Part shown: positions 46,268 through 58,691 of the stretch, piece after piece
Numbering within the stretch: position 1 is the stretch's first letter
Layout: each line of letters begins with the position of its first letter
DNA from: Rosellinia necatrix
Taxonomy: Eukaryota > Ascomycota > Sordariomycetes > Xylariales > Xylariaceae
Length of the DNA: 64,000 bases
Assembly: GCA_021209875.1 (NCBI GenBank)
Contig: JAGYVD010000001.1
Location: forward strand, 6,510,001 to 6,574,000
Direction of reading: 5' to 3'
Translations under genes and position numbers: made by a program
The notes under the pieces: model-generated
What the model saw: the letters and a program-made list of their open reading frames with translations, nothing else
Database searches by the model: none
What the model was told of the DNA's origin: nothing

Positions 46268-47264
46268 ATGATCGACTTCTCCCAGTTCGACAAGGTCTTT
46301 GGGCCCATGAGCCTGTTCGCCTACAACCGCACCGTCACCCTGAGCATCGAGGCGTCTCGTCGAAGCCTCGAAGGCTCCCTCTTCATAGACCGGGTGCTCA
46401 AGGCTTTGAAACTCGGACAGGGTGAGAACGGGAACAACGCCAATTGAACCGATCCTGGGGCCATGACTGACGACTTCTTATCCAGCCACAAACTGCTACC
46501 CGCCCAAGAATGAGGCCGCCCTGCGCGAGCTGCACCAGCACATCTGCGACAGCGACAACATCAACCTCCACCACAAGCTCTCCATAATCTACTACCTGCT
46601 GTTGGATATCGACGGGCGCTCTAGCGACGGAGACAGTAAGGCCGACTCCTTCGCGTCGCTCGCCGGCATCCCCCAACGCTACCAGGTCTTTATGAAGGGC
46701 CTCTGGCTCCTGGACACGCGCAACTTCGAGCTCGCGCTGGAACACCTCACCCACCCCGCGCTGATTTCCGACTTTACCGACGAGATCCTCGTCGCCCTCG
46801 TCCGCCACGCCAAGGACGACGACTACACTCTTGCCCTCTCCTACTACCACACCGTCCAGCCCAACATCCAGTCCTCCGCCGCCCTCCAGGCGCTCTTCGA
46901 GGCCATTGCCCGGTCCAGCGTCATGGGGGGCTTCGACTTCTCGCGGTCGCACGCCGATTACATGCGCCGCTCCCTGTTCCAGAATTTGGTGGCCGTCGTC
47001 CTGGATTCCGAACCCGACGAGGACAGGGCCGGTAGGGCGTATGAGCTCACGAGCCTGCCGTTCGACGCGGACGAGGAACGGTGGTTCAGGGAGTACCTGG
47101 AAAGCGGCGAGGGTAAGAAACTCAAGGCTGCCAAGGACACCCTGGTCATGCGCCGGATCGCAACGGGCCACGGTGGTTACGGCATTACGGGGGGAGACAA
47201 GGGTGGCTGGGCCACCGTGCTGGAAGGTTTTAGGACGGGCAGTGGCGGCCGCACCCCGGCATGA
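46268..47264 (+). CDS. ELYS-like nuclear pore complex assembly protein
   Basis: Two exons, join(46268..46421, 46486..47264), 310 residues. The protein begins MIDFSQFDKVFGPMSLFAYN and is almost entirely alpha-helical. The block QRYQVFMKGLWLLDTRNFEL followed by ALEHLTHPALISDFTDEILV is the core of the fungal ELYS domain, a helical solenoid related to the middle of animal ELYS/MEL-28. Fungal members (Ely5 in fission yeast) are short, about 300 residues, lack the beta-propeller and AT-hook tail, and bind the Nup107-160 (Y) complex at the nuclear pore. Length fits. The phase-1 intron of 64 bp has donor GTGAGA and acceptor tccag, joining LGQ to ATNCYPPKN. The C-terminal 40 residues are glycine-rich and probably disordered. 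Confidence 0.88.
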
Positions 47265-48450
47265 CACCCGTGCTGCCGCGCGCTACCCGCGTGTATTTTT
47301 TTTTTCCTTTTTGTTGAACTTGCATAGCGTTCGGCGTTTGGGTGCCGAAAAAGGTGTTTGGTAATGCGGCGCTTGCGGCTACGGGTGTGGGTAAACTAAC
47401 TGTGTTGTCTAGAGTAACCAGGTAATAGTGGGAGTGTATGGAGGCCAGCAACTAGTACGCTGCGCCGGCGCTCTCACGTTGTAGAGAACATACGCACTAA
47501 TACAGCGACGACGACGACAACGACGATGACACGCGCGGATATAGGACACATTTCTCGCCGTCGCCGTCGCCGTCGTCGCAGATTAGCTTCATAACTACGT
47601 ACTTAGAAACCTCTAATCTAATCACGTCTAAAACACTGATACGAAGGGGTTGGCTGGCTCTATCCGCGCTCAGAGTTTTCTGAGGTGACTACGGCAGATC
47701 ATAATGCTGTCGTGTATATTATGCCAACATCCGAATTTTTCCAACGTAGCTGACCGATGACGTACGAGGTGATACAAGCTCTCAATGCGACCGACATCTT
47801 TGTGGATGGCAAGTACACCTGTGTTGATTTGTATACTTGGGTTCGCGTTATATAAATAAGGTAGGTTTGGAAATACGCCAGTTGAGGCCGTCCTGGTAAC
47901 TTGAAGCCACCCCTTCCCCCCCCTTTTCTAATGTACAAATACGCGGGGTCATAATACGAACCACGTTCATTTTCAATTTAAGCAAATGTAATGTCACTCA
48001 ACGGGTTTGAATCATGAGACCTGCCTCTGTCATCAGCACACCGAGAATCTCAGCAATGACTATCGATCGTTCAGGTGGCAGGTATGCTAGGTGCAACACA
48101 AAGAGGGGAGGTGTAAGCCTACCGCTGTATTTAAGCTGGGCTATTGGGTGATTGGGGTGTCACCTCTGACCAATACTGTTTCTTTTTCGTCCGCCAGTTT
48201 TTGTTCAATCAGGGGCTTGCGAGAGGTCCCATATTACACACGATTAAAATACGGAGGAAGGCAAATTATTCACTAGCAAAAAAATACGTGGTGGAAGAGA
48301 CAGTGCAAGTGTTTGTCATGGCAGTTGGTTTTGATTCATGCTGGTCATTACTAGTGATATCATGCCGTAAACCCGACGTCATGCCTGTAAACCCATTCCC
48401 GAGGACCAGAGATTCGCTTTTCCGAAAGACAAATTCACCAGAGGGCGCAT
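47265..48450. other. Intergenic region between ELYS-like gene and RPS26
   Basis: Convergent 3' ends. Contains (GAC)n and (GTC/GCC)n triplet runs at 47504-47580. I see no gene. A box-B-like sequence near 48004 is not accompanied by tRNA structure. Confidence 0.55.
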
Positions 48451-49130
48451 CTAAGCAGCCTTGGCGGCCTGGGTGGTGGGGAGAACCTTCTTGCCGTCCT
48501 TGTTGTAGCGCACACGCGGCGGGGGGGCACGGTTGCGGCGACCCTCGCGTGATCGGACACTGCGGGCATCTGTCAGTACTGCACGTAGTAGTTCGCGGCG
48601 GGGGGAGTCGCGAGGGGGGAAAGACGGTTGCTCGAGTGGCGTCCAAGGCTCTTCTCAAGCGCATACGCAGCCCGGACGAGCCGGGCGCGCAGTCTTTCCC
48701 TGATGGGATGACGTACCGAACGATCTTGCCGTGAATGGCGCAAGAGACGCAGTACTGCAGCTTGAGGTACATCTTGGGGACCGTGTATTCAGCGAAGACT
48801 GAAGCATCCGAGATATCACCTGCGTGGGCAATCTAGTCAGTTTCATGGTTCGCAGGCGAGGTGGGACATCGATCGGGGTGGGACGAACGAATGGCGGCAG
48901 ACTCGACCATGTTGCGGATGGTGAATCTCTTGATGGCCTTGTCCTTGGGTGTGCATCGCGAGCAGTTGGAGCATCGGATGGGCTTGGTGTGGCCGCGGCC
49001 CTTCTTCTGTAACGAGCAGGCGTGTTAGTCACTTCCGAGCGAATGCAATTGATTGTGTACAGCAATAGGCGCTTTGGCGCTGTATAGAGGCACGTACGTT
49101 GCGGCCGTTGTTCTTTCTCTTCTTGACCAT
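48451..49130 (-). CDS. RPS26: 40S ribosomal protein S26 (eS26)
   Basis: Four exons, complement of join(48451..48559, 48717..48819, 48889..49006, 49098..49130), 120 residues, the usual length. The N-terminus reads [17 protein letters not shown], with the zinc-binding CSNC and downstream YCVSC cysteines in place. The middle reads [20 protein letters not shown], and the C-terminus [20 protein letters not shown]. eS26 sits at the mRNA exit channel of the small subunit and helps read sequence just upstream of start codons. Three introns of 157, 69 and 91 bp interrupt a very small coding region, typical of fungal ribosomal protein genes. It is divergent from the ubiquitin-S27a gene, with 712 bp between start codons, suggesting a shared promoter. 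Confidence 0.96.
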
Positions 49131-50372
<1,242 letters not shown>

Positions 50373-50892
50373 ACGGATCAACACCTCGCGATTAGGAAAT
50401 TTATGGGACACGGGATGCGGCTAGGAAAATCGGGCATAGGTTCATGGAGTTGATTTCATGACATAGCATGAGTGGCTTTTTTGCCACTGTACCACGTTCT
50501 CAATATACCCTGTCAACTGGTGTAAACCTATCGTAATTCCGGACTTTAGACTGCGCCATATCCAATACCCAATTCAAACCCAACCTGTCCGAGCTACGAG
50601 TCAGCCTTATATGAGAGATGGCCCCACCAACTTGCTGAGGACGAGCGCCCTATCAACAAAGCCTAGTACACTAAGAACCATTGACCCCATAGTAACGATA
50701 GTTCATTCATTTCGTATCGCGTATCAGAACATCCGCTCCTATTTTCCCTATTTCCAGGAACCTCTACCCCTTACCCAACCGGGAATGCCAGTGATCTTTT
50801 TTTATTTTATATATTTAACGCACCCAACCAGCCCCAACCGTAGCCCCTTTCCCCTCCTCCCCCCCCCCCCCCTTTCTTAATAGCCAACTCCC
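50373..50892. other. Convergent intergenic region after ubiquitin-S27a
   Basis: 520 bp between the 3' ends of ubiquitin-S27a (+) and the chitinase (-). Contains a long C run near 50859-50872 and a T-rich stretch near 50797-50817. No gene. Confidence 0.6.
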
Positions 50893-52416
50893 TTAGTTTT
50901 CCGGGAACCCAGCGCGCAGATTCTCATACTTGGACTCGGGGTAGTCGATGCAATTCCCGGTCTTGTCGAGCCCGTCGGGCCCGCCGAGGACATCGACGAC
51001 GTTGGCGATGAGGCTGTCGTCGCCGTCCTTGTCGGCGCTGCTCTCCCACCACATGGCGCCGCCGAGGGCGCGGTGGGCGACGTACTCGGCCTTCTGGCGG
51101 GCCATGGGGACGGTGTCGTAGGTGACCATGGTGCGGGTGCCGGGGTGGTAGCAGTACGTGGCGCCGGCCTCCTCGTCGACGCACTCCTCGGCGCCCTCGA
51201 GCGGGAGCTTCTTGTAGTCGTGCACGCCGTTCTCCCAGGTGCCCTCGCCGACGCCGCTGTAGGGGCAGCCGGGCCCGTCGGTGCCCTGGAAGGCGCGGCC
51301 GTACAGCGGCATGCCGAGGACGATCTTCTCCGGGGCGACGCCGCGCGACGCGTAGGCGGCGACGGCGGCCTCGGTGTCGAAGGGCGTCGCGGCCGGGTTC
51401 GCGCCGCTGTGGCGCAGGTTCGCCTGGTGGCCCGCCGCCGCGTCCCAGGACCCCGCGTAGTCGTACGCCATCAGGTTCCAGAAGTCCAGCACCGCGTCCA
51501 TACCCGGCACGTCGAGCCTCTCGTAGTTCTGGGCGCCCGCGGGGCACGCGACCGTCAGCTCGAAGTGGTGGCCGCCGCCGCCGGGGGACGCCGCGTAGGC
51601 GTCGAGCGCGGCCCGCACGGCCTGCAGCAGCGAGACGTAGTCGGCCGCCTCCTCGGCGTTCTGCGGGTACTCCCAGTCGACGTCGATGCCGTCGAAGCCG
51701 AGGTTCCTGACCAGCTCGACGCACGAGCTCGCGAAGGTCTCGCGGCCGGCCGCGGTCGAGGCCGGCTGCCGGAAGTTGGCGCTGTACGTCCAGCCGCCGA
51801 CGGAGAGCAGGACTTTGAGGTTGCGGTTGCGCCGCTTCAGCAGGTTCAGCTGCTTCAGGCAGCCGTACAGGTTCGTGCCCACGTCGTTCCAGCTGTCGCC
51901 CTCCCAGTGGATGTCCGTGTCGGCCCACGGGTCCGTCAGGTACACCTCGCCCGACTCGGGCCGGACGTTGGCGAAGGCGTACAGGACGTGCGTCAGCTTC
52001 TCCGCCGGCAGGTCCTGCGGCCGGTGCTTGCGCCCGTAGATGGCCCAGTTCACGAAGTAGGCCACCGAGCGGTACTGGCCTGGTCCGCCTCCCATTTTCG
52101 AGGTTGACGGGGAAGGTCGGTGGTGATGGGGAAAGTCGAGGTCTGGGTCTAGGTCTAGGTCAAACGAGCTGCGGAGGTAGGCCCGCAAGGGGTGAAGCCA
52201 GGCCGGGGAGGAGTAGCTGCCGAATAAGAGTGCAGAGAGGAGGATCAACGTAGAGACGACGCAGAGAAAGAGCAGCTTGGGCGATCGCATGAAGGAAACA
52301 GCCCAGCTAATGCGGTCACGTTCGGACCTTCTTATAACCTGTAATTGCGTCGTGTTTTGTGCTTGTCCCTTCCCCGAGGGCGCTGCGGGTTGCTCTAGCT
52401 GTCCGGTCCTGGCCAA
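50893..52416 (-). CDS. GH18 chitinase with N-terminal membrane segment
   Basis: A single-exon gene of 507 residues. A polar leader of about 45 residues precedes a strong hydrophobic helix (about 47-67, SPKLLFLCVVSTLILLSALL). A DLDLDPDLDF/HHH linker follows, then the catalytic domain from YRSVAYFVNWAIYGRKHRP (near 113). The second GH18 block is LKVLLSVGGWTYSANF. The catalytic motif FDGIDVDWEYP is at 241-251 with the acid Glu249, followed by MAYDYAGSWD, IVLGMPLYGR and GGAMWWESSADK. The closest look is subgroup A (ech42-like), endo-acting on chitin. If started at 52416 it would be a type II membrane or signal-anchor protein; starting at Met43 (52290) turns the helix into an ordinary signal peptide for secretion. 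Both are open. No chitin-binding or LysM domain is present. GC-rich third positions give long antisense shadows. Confidence 0.92.
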   Translation of the reverse strand: MARTGQLEQPAAPSGKGQAQNTTQLQVIRRSERDRISWAVSFMRSPKLLFLCVVSTLILLSALLFGSYSSPAWLHPLRAYLRSSFDLDLDPDLDFPHHHRPSPSTSKMGGGPGQYRSVAYFVNWAIYGRKHRPQDLPAEKLTHVLYAFANVRPESGEVYLTDPWADTDIHWEGDSWNDVGTNLYGCLKQLNLLKRRNRNLKVLLSVGGWTYSANFRQPASTAAGRETFASSCVELVRNLGFDGIDVDWEYPQNAEEAADYVSLLQAVRAALDAYAASPGGGGHHFELTVACPAGAQNYERLDVPGMDAVLDFWNLMAYDYAGSWDAAAGHQANLRHSGANPAATPFDTEAAVAAYASRGVAPEKIVLGMPLYGRAFQGTDGPGCPYSGVGEGTWENGVHDYKKLPLEGAEECVDEEAGATYCYHPGTRTMVTYDTVPMARQKAEYVAHRALGGAMWWESSADKDGDDSLIANVVDVLGGPDGLDKTGNCIDYPESKYENLRAGFPEN

Positions 52417-53090
52417 TCAACGGTGCTCAGACACCCCAAAGCGGGATGACGTCGGAGCCCTCAATTCGCCGCCGGTCAAGGGATGACGGCAAACACGGTT
52501 AACGCGGCAGTTGTGGCTGGTGCGCAATACCACCGCTTGTAAGACGGAACACGCAAGTTCGGAGGCTGAGCAGATCTGTGCCAAGCCCATCAAACCCACC
52601 ATTCCTCTCTCTCAGGCCCCCATTTATCTGCTCTGTATGCACAATGCACATCTCGCCTCAACCCCAAAACGCCACGACGTTACGCTAACTTAAATACGTA
52701 TGGTACTGGCATGCGGCTGGCCGGTTAATACGGCTTCCCTACTGCTATTTTTAATGCCCAGTGTCTGCCTAGTTTCATCCTGAAGTCCCATTTTCCGACC
52801 GAAGAGCTGGACGCATTATGTCTGATCATGTGCCTGTATTTCCTCTAAAGTGGTATGCTATAACCATCAACCTACTGCAGTAGTAGTATCTCTCGAAAGC
52901 AGACCTAGCTTTTTTTTTTTTTTTTTTAAAAAAAAAAAATAATAAAATTTATTGTAGTGTTTGCGATCTTTTATTTAAGAACGATGCTTTGATTTTCGAC
53001 AAGCTTGACGCTACAGCAAATATTTGTCGACTTTGTTTCATATTATTAATTTTTTTAAGATTATTTAAAATAAAATATGCAGCCTTTAAT
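52417..53090. other. Chitinase upstream region grading into AT-rich DNA
   Basis: Holds the chitinase promoter. From about 52910 a T19/A12 homopolymer pair starts a markedly AT-rich stretch to 53090, the first edge of the RIP-type block. Confidence 0.6.
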
Positions 53091-53519
53091 CCTCATATAT
53101 ATATATGCCTTTGAATTACCGCGTGAGGTAGCCAGCACCTCGCCATACGCTTTATCTACCTGACAAACGCACTCAGTGTCCATGCGGGTGGTTCCAGGGG
53201 CGAGGTCGCTGTGGAACTGGCCAAAAGCTTCACAAGAGTTAGGCCGCTGGTCCAAGAGACGCAGGTTGTGATTCAGGGAGCGAAGGACGCTGTGCCAGAT
53301 GACTTGAAAAATCGCGCCGACACACAGAGTGTAAAGGCTGGTGCTTACCTCCTCCACCTGGTCTTCCAGATCTGGCTTGATAAATACGTCTTCAAAATCC
53401 TAAAAGCTCAAATCCAATCACTGCGGTCTAGGGCAAATGTAAGGGCCAGCGGCACGCAAAATAATAGTATTGTATTGCTGGCTACAGCGAATACGACAAG
53501 GATTTTAAATTAGGACTAA
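53091..53519 (-). pseudogene. Unrecognised gene fragment of ordinary composition
   Basis: About 430 bp of normal base composition wedged between AT-rich DNA on both sides. On the minus strand a frame reads from WHSVLRSLNHNLRLLDQRPN to QVDKAYGEVLATSRGN. A further stretch upstream of it, FEDVFIKPDLEDQVEE, ends exactly at a GTAAGC donor (53346-53351 region). This looks like remnants of two exons, but no start, catalytic motif or complete domain is visible. It may be a truncated protein-coding gene left at the repeat border, or unique DNA between two repeats. I cannot name a family. The opposite strand also has an open frame of 100 codons with no domain. Confidence 0.3.
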
Positions 53520-53821
53520 TATACAACTTGAATTGACTTAATGAGTAAAAAAAAGGTGAAGCTAATAATATAGCAGTTTATAAATAAAAGCTTAAAAAAT
53601 CTTGTGGGGTATTAATAGATTTTTAAGTAGGTTTATAAAATAAAGCTATATTTTTATATTCTAATCTGTATTTTATTTTTATATTTTAATAACTTTTTTT
53701 ATATATTTAATTATATTTTTAGAATTATTTATTAAAATATTTATTAATGCTTATATTATCTTTTTTATTGCTTTTGTTGAGTTTTTTTTTTATATGAATT
53801 TTAGCTAAAAAACTTTATATA

Positions 53822-53960
53822 TTTGTAGTAGTAGTGATAGAGTCCCCGAAAGGGCCTGTATTAATCGAGCCAACGGCTTGTGTATTATTAGATTAGATTA
53901 AATAAGTTGCACAAGCTACGGCTGGCAACAGGTGGCCTACGGCCACTTCTGCAGAGGTTA
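53822..53960. mobile_element. Spared GC-normal island, LTR-like
   Basis: An island of ordinary composition inside the RIP block. A 107-bp segment, 53824-53930, begins TGT and ends ACA, as LTRs do; its complement also begins TGTTG, a common start of fungal copia-type LTRs. Just after it is a perfect 6-bp-stem hairpin (gtggcc/ggccac, 53932-53946). CpA and TpG steps survive here, so it escaped or post-dates RIP. LTR identity is inference; no second copy was identified. Confidence 0.4.
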
Positions 53961-56900
53961 ATTTTAAACTTATTAGAATTTTTTATTTAGCGGAAGAATT
54001 AATAAAAGCATTTTTATTGTTATTTTTATATTAAACTTTTTAAAGTAGTATATTTATATAACTAATAGATTTTGTTGTTAAACTAAACTAATATTATTTT
54101 TTAGATTTTTTAAAATTAAAAGATTTTATTTGTGGCTAAGGATTTAAACGCGCGTTTTAATCCAGCTATAATTAAATAATTAACGTAGATAAAACGTTAT
54201 TTTAATAATTATTTTTTTTATATAAATTATATATCTTGCTAAAGCTTATAAATAAGCAGTTGTTAAAAAATGCTTAATAGTTTATTTTTATATTTTAAAA
54301 GTTATTATTATTAAAGTTATATATTTAAACATATTTAATAATTAAAGTTTATTTAAATTTATAAACGTAATAAATTATTTATTTTATTTATTATTAAAAA
54401 AAGCATTAGTAAATATGTTTATTAAACAACTATAAATATATTTATTATAATTAAAAGTTAGAATTTTTTAAAAATAGTTTTATTATTTTATTTTTTATAG
54501 CTTTTAAATCGCGAGTTAATAAATTAAAAATAATAGCTAATAATATTTACCTGCAAAATAATTATTTAAACATATTATATATATATTTAAATTTTTTTAA
54601 ATAATACGTTTAATTTTTTAAGCTTATAATAATATTATATTATAATATTTTGTTATATATATTAAATTTAAATATAAATAATGTTAAAAACTTTAATAAA
54701 TTATTTTAAAGCGGTATAATTTTTATTTAAAAATATACTGCTGTTAAAACAATTTAGCTTAAATTAAAAATTGTTAATTATTTTTAAAATATTAAAAATA
54801 AGCTAACGTTTTAATTAATATTTTATATAAAAACATAAAACCTATAAAAATATTTTTAATTTAGTTTTAAAGTTAATTAAATAAGTTTAAAAGTTTTAAA
54901 CTTTTAAAAATATTAATATTAAATTTTTAATAACGCGGGACTTAAAACTAGAGCCGATTAAAAATAATATTAAAACTAATAAAACTATAAATTAATTATT
55001 TAAAATAAAGCAGCTATATTAACTAATGTTTAAATAGCTAGCATATAAAATATAACTATAAATATTTTAAATAAATTAAATATTATAACTATTATATTTT
55101 TTTATATGTTTTATTAAATAAAATTTCTTTTAAAAAATAATAACTTAAAACTTTTTATTAAATATTAAAACAATTTTTATAAGCGCTATAATAATAAAAA
55201 TAAAAATAATAACTGTTGTTATAATAAAAACTATAATAATAATAATCTATTTAATTTTTTTAGCTTAGATAGTTTTAATAATAATAAACGTAGTTATGTT
55301 ATATTAAGTCGATAAAAACAGTTATATTAAGCACAGCAGCTAAAACAAAAAAAGCATATATAAAATTAAATAAAGTAATATTAATGTTTTTAACTTAAAA
55401 TGAAAAAACTTTAATAATAAAAATATATAGCTAATAAAAAAATATAATTTATATAAACGTTTATTTTTTATTAATTATATTAAATTATTATTAAAAAAAT
55501 ATTTAAGTATTAAACGTTTAATAAATAATTCATTTATTTAATTATTTATTAGCTAGATTAGTTTTATTATAATAAAATAAAAAATATATATAAACAATTG
55601 TTATATATAAAACAAAGCAGGCTTAAATATACTGCTTAAAAACTATAAAAAAAATTTAAAACATAAGCTAGTAAAACGTTTTAAAGTTTATAAAAAAAAA
55701 ACTTGGTTTAAAAAATATCACAGAAAATTAAAACGTATTTTTTTAATTTATTTAATATTAAATATAATATATTAAAGCTATAAAAGGTTATAAAAAGCAA
55801 TAAAAACTGGCATAAAATTATAAAAATCTTTATAAATAATAAAAAACTTTAGCCGATTATATATATAAAATAAAAACAGCTAATATAAGCTAAAATATAA
55901 AACTAAAAAATATATTTAAATATTAAACTAAAAATAATATTAATAAATTTAATATTAATTATTAAAACAATTTATTAAAAAAGCTATATTTATTAATCCG
56001 ATTAAAAAAAATATCGATTAAACAATAAATATTTTAAAAATTAAAACTAAAACAGCTGCAAGCGTAATTATAAACCGTATTAAAGCTGGAATAAAAATTA
56101 TAACTAAAGTAGCAGCTATAAAAAAAGCCGCAAGCATTAAAACTAAAACTGCAACAATTATTAAAAAAACAGAAAAAATAATCAAAAATTAAAAAGATAT
56201 AATGAAAAATATAACTAAAAACGTAATTATAGTTATAATTAAAATTAAAATCGTAAATATTTAAACCGTAAAAATTATAATTAAAATAAAAAAAAAAACG
56301 ATTAACATTTATTTTATATATATTTTATAAACAGGAGTATAAATAAACAAAAAGCTAAACAAAATAATAATGTTATAGACAGTGCTTATAAGGAAGTATT
56401 AGCGCACTGGCTAATATAAGCAAACTATTATATATTTTTATTTTAAATCATTGCTAAATAGCTTATAAATTAATTATTAAACTTGGACTAATATAACTAA
56501 AACTAACTAGTTTTATAAAATTACGTTTTATAAGCTATATATATATTGTTAATAATTTTATGATTTAGTTAAAAATAGATTTTATTTATTATTTTAATAA
56601 ATATATTTTTAAGCGTAGTTTATTATATATTTTCTAGTTTTTTAAAGCTTTTAATAAATTTATAGCTAATTAATTAAAAGTTTTTAAAAGCTATTTTTAA
56701 ATAATTAAAAAAATTTATATTAATATAAGCTATAAAATATAATAATAATAATTTAGTATATTTAAAATAAAAATAATGTTTTATTAATAAAAATAAATTA
56801 AAGCTATATATAAACAGCTTAAAAATAATTTTTAATATTATTTTTATCTTTATTTATTAAACTATGCTAAGCTTTTTAAACTTAGTTATAAAAATTTAAA

Positions 56901-58540
56901 TATAAACTTTTAGTTTAATTTAAAAGTTTATAAAAACTGTTTTAAAAAGCTATATAAAAAAGTTTATATTATATAAACTATAAATAAATAAAAATTTATA
57001 AGTAATAAGAAATTAAAATAATATAATATTTATAAACAGTTTAAAAATAATATATAAATTATTATTAAATTATTTTATATAATAAATAGTTTTAATATAA
57101 AAATTAATTTAATCATATTTTCATAATATATTAAAACTATTTATAATAATTTAAATAAAGCTGTATTTTTTATTTATAAGCTATATATATTTTATTAAAA
57201 GTTAATTAATAATTTTTATTTTTATTTTTGAATTTAAATAATTATTATTAAAATTAAATAAAATAAATTAAATAAATAATATAAAATTATTATTTTTTAA
57301 AAACTACGAATAATAAGTTTAAAAAGCTTTTATAAATATATAATTATTTAATAATTATTAAAATGATTTTAATGAAATTTAAAAATAATAAACAAGCTAA
57401 AAAACTATTAAATTATTATATCAAAAATAGCGTTTAAAATAAACATAAATATATTATAACTTATAAAAGTTTAACAGTAAATTTAAAAAAATATTAAAAT
57501 AATTAAAATTACTTTTTTAAATATATTATTTAATAAAACATTTTAAATAAAGCTTAAGCTGTTTAAGCTATAAAAAAAAAGCGCTGCTAAAAAAAAAAAA
57601 ACTGCTTATAATATAAAAACTAGGCTATTTTATTAAATTATATTTTATAAAGCCAGCAGGCAAGTTAAACATTTATATAAATAATATAAAAATAAAAAAA
57701 TGTTAAGCTTAAATAATAAAAAAGTTAAAAAGAAATAATTTTTAAAAAAACGCTTTTAAAAGTTAATATTAACTTAAAAAATAGCTATTATTAAACAGCT
57801 TATAAACAGCTTGTTTTTATAATTAATATATTTATAAAAAACATAATTTAAAAAGCTTTAATTAATTGAAAATATAAATATTATACAGCTATTAATAAAA
57901 ATATTACTAAAAATACAGGTTATTATATATAAAAAAAAAACAGCTTTTAGGCTAGCTGTTAAAAAAAGCTTATAAACAGTTTTTAAAAAATAAATAAAAT
58001 AATTTATTTAAATATAAATATAAACAAATATATAAAATAAATATATATATATATAATAAAAAATTGTAAGATTTCTTAATATTAAAAAACTTTAATTAAA
58101 ATATAAAAGAATAATATAAATGATTTATAAATATTATATAAATATAAAAAAATAAATAATAAAATAATTATAAAAAATACATATATAAATTAAATAAAAA
58201 CTATTAAAACAGTTTAAACTATATTTATATTTAATATTATTATTTTTATTAAAAATAAAAAACATATAAAAATAAAAGTTTAAATAAAAACTACCTGCGG
58301 TTTTTTTATAATAATTGCTTAAATAAGCCAAGCTTTTAATTTAAAAGCTTTAAGCATAACTTAAAAAGCTTTTAAACAAGCTAAAAAATAAGCTGATTTA
58401 TTTAATAAATATAAAATATAAGCTTTATTTTAATTATTTAAATGCAGATTATAAAATATATTTAAATATAAATATATAAGAATATAAAAAATTAGTTTTA
58501 TAAAGCTTTTTATATAATATATTAAAAAATTAGTAGAGTT

Positions 58541-58650
58541 TACTAGGGGTAGTGTGGTTGAGTCTGTAAAAGTGTGATGTAGATTAGATGGAGGCTTCTG
58601 GTCCCGCAAGGACTAGAAGCCTTGTTAAGCTAGGTTATCTAATTTAAGCT
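58541..58650. mobile_element. Second spared island with long hairpin
   Basis: Another stretch of ordinary composition in the RIP block. It contains a 13-bp stem, 58592-58604 with 58610-58622, and a five-base loop. The single non-Watson-Crick position (58600/58614) is G opposite T where a C to T change at CpA would have occurred, as RIP makes. It shares tagattagat with the first island. It could be a transposon terminus, a short nonautonomous element or a structured RNA gene remnant. Confidence 0.4.
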
Positions 58651-58656
58651 ATATAA

Positions 58657-58691
58657 TTTTTATTTAGCTAGCTTTGCTAGCTAAATAAAAA
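58657..58691. repeat. Perfect 16-bp inverted repeat with 3-base loop
   Basis: Arms 58657-58672 and 58676-58691 (tttttatttagctagc and its exact complement) are separated by ttt. It lies 10-40 bases beyond the second spared island, at about the place where top-strand A-richness gives way to T-richness. It may be a junction of two elements or a terminal structure of one. Confidence 0.85.

Noticed and set aside
48000..48020. Box-B-like gggtttgaatc
   Set aside because: No acceptor, D or anticodon stem can be built around it, so it is not a tRNA.
51073..52107. 344-codon plus-strand frame opposite the chitinase
   Set aside because: Shadow frame; the chitinase strand has the full GH18 motif set.
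58134..58331. 65-codon frame in the AT-rich block
   Set aside because: Composed of F, Y, N, I and K only, as any frame in such DNA; no gene evidence.
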